From Erysipelotrichaceae bacterium (GTDB lineage: Bacteria > Bacillota_I > Bacilli_A > Erysipelotrichales > Erysipelotrichaceae): a DNA stretch of 39,765 bases. Every line of letters begins with the position of its first letter. The first letter of the stretch is position 1. The stretch is taken from assembly GCA_020026035.1 (NCBI GenBank), contig JAHHRC010000005.1, positions 1-39,765 on the forward strand. The letters run 5' to 3'. This document shows positions 9,179-15,654 of the stretch, one piece after another. A program made the position numbers and the translations under genes. Under the pieces are notes generated by a model. That model was not told where the DNA came from, searched no databases, and saw only the letters and a program-made list of their open reading frames with translations.

Positions 9179-10390
9179 CTAGCAGTCCTCGCTTTCGTCA
9201 AGTTTCACCATCACTGGTTCCTTCGAACAACGATCCTCTAAGAAATCATCTGTAAAGACACATTCCTCCCAATAGTCATTCTCATCATCTAAACGACACG
9301 TCCAGCGACGATATTGTTTGTGACTATCACAAACCTTCACTTCCTCAATCTCGCCATACTCACTCAACAACGCACGAACATTTTCATCCGGCGTTAATTC
9401 CGCAAATGTCGAAACTAAAATGTCATAGAAGGCATCCGTAAACTCCATCATATCCACAAAACACTTATGACTACCAAGCTCATCGGCAATCATCGCTTTT
9501 CGATAGGAATACACATTTTGGAATGTCTTAATCACATAGAAACGCTTCGTAAGACCTAACTTCGCATAATTGATGTGAATCATCGGCACAATGTACTTAC
9601 CCTCATCCACAATCTTCATCAAGTCTTCCTTCATTGTCTTCGCATCTAAACCAGACAATTCATGCAATACATCATAGTCAAACATGTCACCAACACTAGG
9701 TGCATTGTTAATGGCTTCAATCACCTTAAAGTCATCCGCATCTAAGACATCTTGCACTTCTAACAAACGTTCACGTTCTTCTTCCCCAAACATAAACGCC
9801 CGATAGCCTTCCTTGCTATCCCACATGTTCACACTTGACTCACGCAAGTCACGACGAACCGGCACAATCTGTACCCGCTCCACAATCTCATTACTTGCCC
9901 AAGGCGCAATCACATCACTCAATAAATTATCCAACACACGCATATGATTGCCATTAAAGAAATCAAAGTCACCACAAGTCTCATACCCAGTACAAATATC
10001 ATCCTTGTTCTGATACCAATTTGACAACCTTTCCTTCTTTGAAGGATCACAACCATCCTTCAACTTCACAAGCCAATAATAAAGCCCCCAACCATACACA
10101 CCAACACATGGATTCATCACAAACATGATGGAATGCTCATGATACATACGGTCGATACGTGCCTTAATATCCTCTTCCTTCAAGCCCGTAACTTCACTCA
10201 AATACGCTAAATTAAATACCTCTGGATGATTCTGGTAGAACGATTTCACAACGTTATAAGCAGCCATCTTAGCGCTATCCAACGTTGCTGCATTTGGCTC
10301 AACAAAGCCTAGACCACGCGGTGCAAATGTATACTCCCGCATCCAATCCTGAACTTCTTTTGAACCAAGCCCATATTTCACTTCACTCAT
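9179..10390 (-). CDS. Tandem Lrp/AsnC-like protein, possible regulator or ligand sensor
   Basis: 403 residues, ATG 10390 preceded by AGGAGG ten bases upstream. Two similar halves each look like a winged-helix segment followed by an AsnC/RAM-type beta-alpha unit. The first is around residues 35-110 (LAYLSEVTGLKEEDIKARID, then VGVYGWGLYYW). The second is around 225-300 (LHELSGLDAKTMKEDLMKIV, then INYAKLGLTKRFYVI). Both show the AsnC pattern of a GL-x-x-x-x-h-x-x-R/D-h helix followed by a strand. The two-half layout also resembles siroheme-decarboxylase-type AsnC relatives, but I see no firm link to haem synthesis. It is the first gene of a unit with the acyl-CoA synthetase, so it may sense a CoA-ester or an amino-acid-derived acid. 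Function is not assigned; the Lrp-like call rests on pattern only. Confidence 0.55.
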   Translation of the reverse strand: MSEVKYGLGSKEVQDWMREYTFAPRGLGFVEPNAATLDSAKMAAYNVVKSFYQNHPEVFNLAYLSEVTGLKEEDIKARIDRMYHEHSIMFVMNPCVGVYGWGLYYWLVKLKDGCDPSKKERLSNWYQNKDDICTGYETCGDFDFFNGNHMRVLDNLLSDVIAPWASNEIVERVQIVPVRRDLRESSVNMWDSKEGYRAFMFGEEERERLLEVQDVLDADDFKVIEAINNAPSVGDMFDYDVLHELSGLDAKTMKEDLMKIVDEGKYIVPMIHINYAKLGLTKRFYVIKTFQNVYSYRKAMIADELGSHKCFVDMMEFTDAFYDILVSTFAELTPDENVRALLSEYGEIEEVKVCDSHKQYRRWTCRLDDENDYWEECVFTDDFLEDRCSKEPVMVKLDESEDC

Positions 10391-10530
10391 GTATACTTAA
10401 CCTCCTTTAGAACGAAACAAAATACGAATGAATCAAAACAAAAAACCAAGCACTACGTTACAAAATAGCACCTGGTAATCGTTCATCACACACAAACAAG
10501 TGCCTAATGATTCATATTTTTATTATATTT

Positions 10531-10559
10531 ATGATAACGCTTTCACATACGAAAGTCAA
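10531..10559 (-). promoter_or_regulatory. Sigma-A promoter of the Lrp-like/acyl-CoA synthetase unit
   Basis: TTGACT (10559-10554), 17-bp spacer, TATCAT (10536-10531). Each box is 5/6 to consensus. The first ATG is about 140 bases downstream. Confidence 0.75.
10532..10545 (-). promoter_or_regulatory. Perfect CcpA cre match overlapping the -10 box
   Basis: TGAAAGCGTTATCA fits TGWAARCGYTWNCW at all 14 positions and covers five bases of the -10 element. This is the classic arrangement for CcpA repression when preferred sugars are present. Confidence 0.75.
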
Positions 10560-10652
10560 AGCAATAGGCTAGCAAAGTGTTAGACAATTATCGAAATTTG
10601 TTTACTTAAATCCAAACATCTTTTGGAAACAACGAACCACCAAACAACTCGC

Positions 10653-10684
10653 TTATTTCCGAAAAAGCCAACTTTCGGAAAAAA
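10653..10684. repeat. Palindrome A, TTATTTCCGAAA-type, downstream of fic
   Basis: TTATTTCCGAAA, 8-bp spacer AAGCCAAC, TTTCGGAAAAAA. Ten of the twelve outer bases are complementary. The spacer is identical to that of palindrome B at 11979-12010, although B also carries the fic promoter and A does not. Confidence 0.8.
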
Positions 10685-10704
10685 ACGCCCAATAAGCAAT
10701 GTCC

Positions 10705-10716
10705 TTATTTCCGAAA
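10705..10716. repeat. Half-palindrome TTATTTCCGAAA downstream of fic
   Basis: One 12-base arm identical to the left arms of the other copies; no partner arm follows. It lies 20 bases from palindrome A, the same distance as between palindromes B and C. Confidence 0.65.
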
Positions 10717-10730
10717 ATACCATCTCTATC

Positions 10731-10763
10731 AAAAAAGCAACCCTATTCGTTAGAGTTGCTTTT
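10731..10763 (-). terminator. Intrinsic terminator of fic
   Basis: On the - strand AGCAACTCT pairs with AGGGTTGCT with one mismatch, followed by six T. It starts five bases after the TGA stop. Confidence 0.75.
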
Positions 10764-10767
10764 GATA

Positions 10768-11943
10768 TCAGTTTATGAATACTTCGGTGCCTTCTCTTAA
10801 GATATCAAGATACCTCTGATAGGCATACACTTTATTTCTTGAATTCCCATTTTCTTTCTTAAGAATACCTAATTCCTCAAGCTTCTCAGCTGCTCTTAAC
10901 ACTCTATTGTATGACATATCCAAATCTTTTGCGGCTTGATTAAGCGTAATAATCGGATGATTTTCTACATGCGTAAAGACCTCTTCAAGTGTCTTTCGAG
11001 TTCTTTCATTCACATATAAATCCTTGATGCGTTGCAAATCTTCTTTGTGCAGATTTAACAATGCCAATGCAGTTTCTGTTGCAGTTAGACAACTTTCGTA
11101 AACACCCTTCAAGAAGAATCGAACCCATTGTTCGTAATTCCCAGTTGCTCGAACGTTTGACATCCGATCATAGTATTCAACACGATGCTCTTTCAAATAA
11201 AGTGAAAGATACAGAGCAGGTGTCTTAATCACACCCTTCTCCAATAAGTATAAAACAATAAGTAATCTTCCAATTCTACCATTACCGTCTAAAAAGGGAT
11301 GGATCGTTTCAAATTGATAATGAATCAATGCCGCACGAATTAAGTGATGTGCATCACCATCGTCATTCATATACCTCTCAAGATGACTCATTGCCAAATT
11401 CATATCATCAACGCAAGGTGGCACATAACTTGCCGTATTTAAAGAGGAACCCGCATTCCCAATCCAATTCTGACTTCTACGAAATTCCCCAGGTTGCTTT
11501 TCTTGCCCACGCACTCCTGACAACAACACTGCATGCGTTTCTTGTAATAACCTATTACATAGTGGGAGTGTTTCTAATCTTTGAATTGCAAAATGAGTCG
11601 CCTTTATGTAGTTCACAACCTCTTCAACATCGGCATTATGTGTGTTTTGATTATTCGGATCAAAAATATCTTCTAACGTTGCTTGTGTCCCTTCGATTTG
11701 CGATGAAAGCAACGCTTCTTTTAAAACATATCTAGAAATAAATAAATCTAAGTTCGTAATTTGCGTAGTAATACCTTCCAATACACCCAATTGATAGGAA
11801 CAATCGACAAGTAACTGATTGATCACTCGATCATCTTCCGCATCAACATGTGGTACTGGCGGTAGATTTGTCGGTTTATAAGAGTAATAGCTCATATCCC
11901 CAGACAATTGTTTTAAATATCTTCCTGCTCTTTCTTTATTCAT
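10768..11943 (-). CDS. Class II Fic-domain protein with C-terminal winged helix
   Basis: 391 residues from ATG 11943, with AAGGAG seven bases upstream and a promoter just ahead. The frame stays open to 12069, but that extension is translated palindromic repeat and is rejected. A Fic_N region (about 28-95) contains the auto-inhibitory helix motif SSQIEG (80-85, pattern S/T-x-x-x-E-G), placing it in class II. The Fic core has the complete active-site loop HPFLDGNGRIGR at 215-226 with catalytic H215. Residues about 310-385 form a helix-turn-helix/winged-helix domain (LNQAAKDLDMSYNRVLRAAEKL). Family reaction: transfer of AMP (sometimes another phosphate-containing group) from a nucleotide to a protein hydroxyl; the target is unknown. 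It is a single-gene transcription unit, with no antitoxin gene beside it. Palindromes on both sides suggest autoregulation or mobility. Confidence 0.92.
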   Translation of the reverse strand: MNKERAGRYLKQLSGDMSYYSYKPTNLPPVPHVDAEDDRVINQLLVDCSYQLGVLEGITTQITNLDLFISRYVLKEALLSSQIEGTQATLEDIFDPNNQNTHNADVEEVVNYIKATHFAIQRLETLPLCNRLLQETHAVLLSGVRGQEKQPGEFRRSQNWIGNAGSSLNTASYVPPCVDDMNLAMSHLERYMNDDGDAHHLIRAALIHYQFETIHPFLDGNGRIGRLLIVLYLLEKGVIKTPALYLSLYLKEHRVEYYDRMSNVRATGNYEQWVRFFLKGVYESCLTATETALALLNLHKEDLQRIKDLYVNERTRKTLEEVFTHVENHPIITLNQAAKDLDMSYNRVLRAAEKLEELGILKKENGNSRNKVYAYQRYLDILREGTEVFIN

Positions 11944-11968
11944 CAGCGCACTCCTTTCCGTCTTTGTA

Positions 11969-11997
11969 ATTATATCTATTATTTCCGAAAAAGCCAA
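11969..11997 (-). promoter_or_regulatory. fic promoter embedded in palindrome B
   Basis: TTGGCT (11997-11992), 17-bp spacer, TATAAT (11974-11969). The -35 box is made from the palindrome spacer, and one palindrome arm occupies most of the promoter spacer. A protein binding the palindrome would block RNA polymerase. Confidence 0.7.
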
Positions 11998-12010
11998 CTT
12001 TCGGAAATAA
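11979..12010. repeat. Palindrome B, perfect 12-bp arms, over the fic promoter
   Basis: TTATTTCCGAAA (11979-11990), spacer AAGCCAAC, TTTCGGAAATAA (11999-12010). The arms are exactly complementary. Confidence 0.9.
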
Positions 12011-12029
12011 GGAACTAAAAACAACGCTC

Positions 12030-12061
12030 TTATTTCCGAAAAACGCAAGTTTCGGAAATAA
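12030..12061. repeat. Palindrome C, perfect 12-bp arms, upstream of the fic promoter
   Basis: TTATTTCCGAAA (12030-12041), spacer AACGCAAG, TTTCGGAAATAA (12050-12061). It is 51 bp from palindrome B, centre to centre (about five helical turns). A decayed half copy, TTATTTCC followed by AAAA, lies at 12082-12093. Confidence 0.9.
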
Positions 12062-12094
12062 AGTCTCAAAATACTACACCCTTATTTCCAAAAC

Positions 12095-12118
12095 AAAAAA
12101 ACAATCCCTTAGGATTGC
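12095..12118 (-). terminator. Terminator of the haem uptake operon
   Basis: CAATCC, loop TAAG, GGATTG then seven T on the - strand. It overlaps the stop codon of the ATPase gene and separates the operon from fic. Confidence 0.85.
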
Positions 12119-12900
12119 TTCTTCGAGTCCGTCATGACAACCTTCTTGCCATCCACGTTCTTCACTTCCAATTCAATACCATAAATCTCTTGAATCGTAT
12201 GCTCATTAATCACTTCATTCGGGTCTCCACTTGCCAATACAACCCCATCCTTCAATCCAATAATACAATCGGAATAATGAATCGCTTGGTTGATATCATG
12301 CAAGATCATCACAATCGTAAGACCCTTCGTTTGATTCAAATGCTTTACCAACTCTAAAATCTCAATCTGGTAACGAATATCTAAATATGTCGTAGGTTCA
12401 TCTAAAAACAACGTCTTCGTTCCTTGTGCTAAAGCCATCGCAATCCAAACACGTTGCTTCTGCCCACCTGACAACCTCGATACTTCACGATTTCGTAAAT
12501 GGGCAATGTTTGTTTCCTGCATCGCCTCTTCAATCGCAATACGATCTTTTTTCGACAATGACCCAAAGCGTTTCCGATACGGCGTACGACCAAAGGACAC
12601 CAACTTCTCAACCGTCACATCGCTCATCACCGAATTATACTGCTGCACAATCGCAACCTTCTTCGCAAACGACTTCACCGGAATATCATCAATATCCTTG
12701 TTATACAACATCACTGAACCACTTTCACGCTCTAACGACTTAGTCATCACCGAAAATAACGTTGACTTCCCACAACCATTCGCGCCCATGATGGTCGTCA
12801 CTTTACCTTCTTCAATCTCCACATTAATCCCTTTTAGAATCTTGTTTGTGCCATAAGAGAAATGCAAATCCTGCACAACAATCGCTGTCTTATTTTCCAT
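12109..12900 (-). CDS. Haem/iron-complex ABC transporter ATPase (FecE/HtsC type)
   Basis: 263 residues. Walker A GANGCGKST (about 39-47), Q-loop VQQYNSV, signature LSGGQKQR, Walker B TLFLDEPT, D-loop and switch histidine in MILHDINQ are all intact. The length and the LFLDEPTTYLDI stretch fit the FepC/FecE/BtuD-type importer ATPases. It acts on the cytoplasmic face, driving import through the FecCD permease. ATG 12900 is preceded by AAGGAGG and overlaps the permease stop by 11 bases, so translation is coupled. It is the last gene of the haem operon, before a strong terminator. The haem substrate is inferred from the operon, not from the ATPase itself. Confidence 0.9.
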   Translation of the reverse strand: MENKTAIVVQDLHFSYGTNKILKGINVEIEEGKVTTIMGANGCGKSTLFSVMTKSLERESGSVMLYNKDIDDIPVKSFAKKVAIVQQYNSVMSDVTVEKLVSFGRTPYRKRFGSLSKKDRIAIEEAMQETNIAHLRNREVSRLSGGQKQRVWIAMALAQGTKTLFLDEPTTYLDIRYQIEILELVKHLNQTKGLTIVMILHDINQAIHYSDCIIGLKDGVVLASGDPNEVINEHTIQEIYGIELEVKNVDGKKVVMTDSKKQS

Positions 12901-13912
12901 AACTCTTTGACCTCCTTAACAACATAATAAAGAACGGACCACCAATCACCGACATAATAATCGCCGCTGATATCTCATGTGGATACGCAACCGTACGACC
13001 AATCGTATCCGCAAGTAAGAACACATTCCCACCTAATAACGCACTAAAGGGAATCAACTTCTTATGATCACTCCCCACAAGCAAACGCCCAATATGTGGA
13101 ACAATCAGTCCTAAGAACCCAACAACACCAGTTACTGCAGTTGAAATACTTGCCAACAATACAGCAATCAAGGAAATAATAAACCGCAACTTATTCACTT
13201 CAATTCCAAGGGAACATGCTGTTCGATCTTCTAACGATAGAATATTCAACGTATCACTAAACATCAACGCCAATGCCAACCCCAACAATACATATGGGAA
13301 AAGAATCGACACATCAGACCACGTCTTCATCGTAATGTTCCCATTTACGATCGACGCAACACCACTTGATCCACCACTCATCGCACCAATCGCATTCACA
13401 AGGCCAACAAACATCGCATTCACCGCAACACCAACAAGGATAATACGCAATGGACTAAGCCCCTCTTTCCACGATAAGCTATACACCAAACTAAAGGCCA
13501 AAATACCCCCTAGAAAGGCAAACAAAGGCGTCAAGAAATACAAACTCGGAACAAGTGCCATCACAAGAACAGCTGCCAAACTCGCACCACTTGAAATCCC
13601 AATAATCCCCGGATCTGCCAACGGATTCTTCAATACCGCCTGAAACAACACACCCGATACACTAATCGCAGCTCCCGCTAAAATCGAAATAAAGATACGC
13701 GGAAAACGCAAATCATAAATCGTCGCAACCGACTCATCATAGGCCACAAACAACCCATCCATCAATTGCTTAAAACTCACCTGAATACTACCAATGTTCA
13801 AGGACACAATAAACAAAACCAACAATCCAATCGTCACAAGCACAAAGGAGAAATAACTCACAGCTCGTTTTCGATTCTCACGTCTTACATCATCATTCAA
13901 CGTCTTCTTCAT
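12890..13912 (-). CDS. FecCD-family permease of the haem ABC transporter (HtsB-like)
   Basis: 340 residues from ATG 13912, chosen because GGAGG lies six bases upstream; the frame runs open to 13930. About nine or ten hydrophobic segments are visible. The FecCD hallmark region GVLFQAVLKNPLADPGIIGISSGA is present around 75-100, as is VGFLGLIVPHIGRLLVG near 255-275. A late block reads LADTIGRTVAYPHEISA, typical of family coupling and gate regions. It would form the homodimeric membrane channel for haem (inferred). The gene overlaps the binding-protein gene upstream by 20 bases and the ATPase downstream by 11. Confidence 0.9.
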   Translation of the reverse strand: MKKTLNDDVRRENRKRAVSYFSFVLVTIGLLVLFIVSLNIGSIQVSFKQLMDGLFVAYDESVATIYDLRFPRIFISILAGAAISVSGVLFQAVLKNPLADPGIIGISSGASLAAVLVMALVPSLYFLTPLFAFLGGILAFSLVYSLSWKEGLSPLRIILVGVAVNAMFVGLVNAIGAMSGGSSGVASIVNGNITMKTWSDVSILFPYVLLGLALALMFSDTLNILSLEDRTACSLGIEVNKLRFIISLIAVLLASISTAVTGVVGFLGLIVPHIGRLLVGSDHKKLIPFSALLGGNVFLLADTIGRTVAYPHEISAAIIMSVIGGPFFIMLLRRSKSYGK

Positions 13913-14861
13913 AGATGTCCTCCTCTCCATATAGTAGTGGTTCTAGCTCTTCTAAGGCACTTGGATAATTAAACTTCGCAGACATCCCAAAGTTTTGATA
14001 CGTCAAATCGTAAACCTTACCCTCTTGTACCGCCTTAAAGTGCGACCAAATATCATTCGTTTGAAACTCTTCATCAAACATCTTCACAATCTCATCCGGA
14101 AGCGCATGCGCACATCGCAAGATAATATCCGGATTCCGTTGTTTCATATCCTCGGTATTCACATTCAAGAACTCTTGATTACTACCAGCATACACATTCG
14201 TACCACCAGCCATCTCAACCAAAGAACCCACATACGAATTCTCCGTCGCAATTATATAACTACCAGGTAAGCCCATAAGAATCATAACCTTCGGACTCTG
14301 CTTCCCATCATGCAATGTTCGATATTCCTTCATAAACGACTCATACTTCTGTCGTTCCATCTTCGCTTCTTGACTCTTACCAAACAAGTAGCCAAGCTCA
14401 TCCATCGATGTATACATTCCTTCCACCGACTTCAAATTCAAAAACGCATACTGACTATTCAATGTCTCAAACTTTGGCTTCAAATCACTAATCAAGGAAC
14501 TAGGACCTAAAATCCAATCCGGCTTCACACTCGAAACCAATTCCATATCTGGACTCATTGCCAAACCAATCCGCAAACAATCTTCATACCGTCTTGGAAG
14601 TACGGTCACATTACTATTTGGAACACCCACTAAATCCAAATCCAAACGATCACAAATCTCCACAACCGCAGGACTTGTCGCAACAATTCGTACCGGATGA
14701 TCCAATTCATCCACCATACCCCTAGCAACTTCTAATGGATTTCCATCCACACTTACTTCACTTGTCTTATTCGGATGTTGATCCACACAACCTGTAAGCA
14801 TCGTCATTCCAACAAGCAAAGACAACACCAAACTACTCTTCTTCATCTTCCTCATCGTCAT
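13893..14861 (-). CDS. Haem-binding lipoprotein, IsdE/HtsA family
   Basis: 322 residues if translation starts at ATG 14861 (AAAGGG 11 bases upstream). ATG 14846 and the 14882 start are alternatives, and all lie in the overlap with shp. A signal peptide is followed by lipobox LTGC (Cys 25). The class III binding-protein fold spans about 55-310. Two segments match the haem ligand sites of IsdE/HtsA: GLAMSPDMEL, whose first Met (M102) is at the axial Met position, and RCAHALPDEIVKMFDEEF, whose His (H252) is at the axial His position. It would receive haem from the Shp-like protein and pass it to the permease. The C-terminus is acidic (EEDIYEEDVE). Confidence 0.88.
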   Translation of the reverse strand: MTMRKMKKSSLVLSLLVGMTMLTGCVDQHPNKTSEVSVDGNPLEVARGMVDELDHPVRIVATSPAVVEICDRLDLDLVGVPNSNVTVLPRRYEDCLRIGLAMSPDMELVSSVKPDWILGPSSLISDLKPKFETLNSQYAFLNLKSVEGMYTSMDELGYLFGKSQEAKMERQKYESFMKEYRTLHDGKQSPKVMILMGLPGSYIIATENSYVGSLVEMAGGTNVYAGSNQEFLNVNTEDMKQRNPDIILRCAHALPDEIVKMFDEEFQTNDIWSHFKAVQEGKVYDLTYQNFGMSAKFNYPSALEELEPLLYGEEDIYEEDVE

Positions 14862-15603
14862 CACAACACTTACCCTTTCCATGAATCAACACAACAAACA
14901 ATACAAATACAAATAGCACACCACCTACAATGTAATGCACATGGCTAGAAGAACTACTCGCTTGTACATTGCGATCTGTCGATAGAATCAAACCCTTATT
15001 CTCACTCACAACCGCGGAGCTACCAACACTCGTCTTCTCCGATGTTCCAAAGTCTTTTACTTCAATATCACACTTTGCCCCATCACTTACATATTGCGGG
15101 ATAAAGTCCGTATGATTTCCACCAACAATCTTTTCTGGCTTTAAGAAGAAAATAACATCTCTTCCCATCGGTTCAACAAACATCGAAACACGTAATACCG
15201 TATCTTCTTTCGGTACCTTACAACAAATCGCATATGTTGTCCCTTTATCATTTTTGCCCTTACTAGCGACAAACGCCGTTGCATCAACAAACTTCTTGCC
15301 ATCGTAATACTGCACAATATACTTACTCGAAAAATCAATTAAGCCCATCCGAAACGTCAAATAGTAGTTACCCTTCGAAGTATGCTCCAGCAATGCTTCA
15401 TCAAAGACCGTTCCTTCAACCATCGCTTGACCCGTCACTTCACCATTTTCGCCACCAGCATCTTCAATCTTCTGTGTAATCGGATTCCGATAACTTCTTT
15501 GTAATGTTACTGTGGAAAGTGTTTCCTCATAGTCCTTCTTACAACCACCCAAAAGCAGCACGCAAGTCAAACACAAAACACCTATTTTATGCATCAATCC
15601 CAT
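14833..15603 (-). CDS. shp: Shp-like surface haem-binding lipoprotein
   Basis: 256 residues; ATG 15603 has GGAG five bases upstream. The signal peptide ends in lipobox LLGGC (Cys 21). Residues about 30-158 match the streptococcal Shp haem domain. Recognisable blocks are YRNPITQKIEDAGGE, TGQAMVEGTV, YYLTFRMGLID and EPMGRDVIFFLKP. Shp binds haem with two methionines; M61 and M146 have nearly the right spacing and sequence setting for that pair (inference). A Ser-rich linker leads to a C-terminal membrane segment (about 222-242) and a cytoplasmic tail KGKCCDDDEEDEEE. Having both a lipobox and a C-terminal membrane helix is unusual. It lies between the NEAT-like receptor and the htsA-like gene, as in streptococci, so it probably relays haem between them. 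Confidence 0.82.
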   Translation of the reverse strand: MGLMHKIGVLCLTCVLLLGGCKKDYEETLSTVTLQRSYRNPITQKIEDAGGENGEVTGQAMVEGTVFDEALLEHTSKGNYYLTFRMGLIDFSSKYIVQYYDGKKFVDATAFVASKGKNDKGTTYAICCKVPKEDTVLRVSMFVEPMGRDVIFFLKPEKIVGGNHTDFIPQYVSDGAKCDIEVKDFGTSEKTSVGSSAVVSENKGLILSTDRNVQASSSSSHVHYIVGGVLFVFVLFVVLIHGKGKCCDDDEEDEEE

Positions 15604-15622
15604 ATAGTCTCCATTCTAGAAG

Positions 15623-15644
15623 AAGGCAAGCTTGCGCTTGCCTT
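15623..15644 (-). other. Intercistronic hairpin between the NEAT-like gene and shp
   Basis: AAGGCAAGC, loop GCAA (a GNRA tetraloop), GCTTGCCTT: a perfect 9-bp stem followed only by TTCTTCT. It looks like a partial attenuator or mRNA-processing/stability element setting the receptor-to-transporter ratio rather than a full terminator. Confidence 0.6.
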
Positions 15645-15654
15645 TTGTCTTCAA

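Larger units (their letters stand above)
10391..10730. other. Intergenic region with promoter, cre site and Fic-associated palindromes
   Basis: No gene is visible in these 340 bases. They hold the cre-overlapped promoter of the Lrp-like/acyl-CoA synthetase unit (10531-10559), then AT-rich sequence. One TTTCCGAAA palindrome (10653-10684) and one half-palindrome (10705-10716) lie downstream of fic. Confidence 0.6.

Noticed and set aside
9178..9201. Eight-residue extension of the acyl-CoA synthetase overlapping the upstream gene
   Set aside because: No ribosome site; GAGGA is correctly placed for ATG 9177.
9179..10390. Siroheme decarboxylase AhbA/AhbB fusion linked to the haem operon
   Set aside because: The two-half AsnC look is suggestive, but no active-site residues can be recognised, and the neighbour is an acyl-CoA synthetase rather than a haem synthesis gene.
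11328..11735. Open frame of 135 codons antisense to fic
   Set aside because: It lies wholly inside a clear gene on the other strand, has no ribosome site and shows no domain pattern.
10653..12061. Palindromes as ends of an insertion sequence
   Set aside because: No transposase, no target-site duplication seen, and each copy is itself a dyad rather than a single terminal inverted repeat.
11944..12069. N-terminal extension of Fic (42 residues)
   Set aside because: It is the translation of two palindromes and spans the promoter; a good ribosome site precedes ATG 11943.
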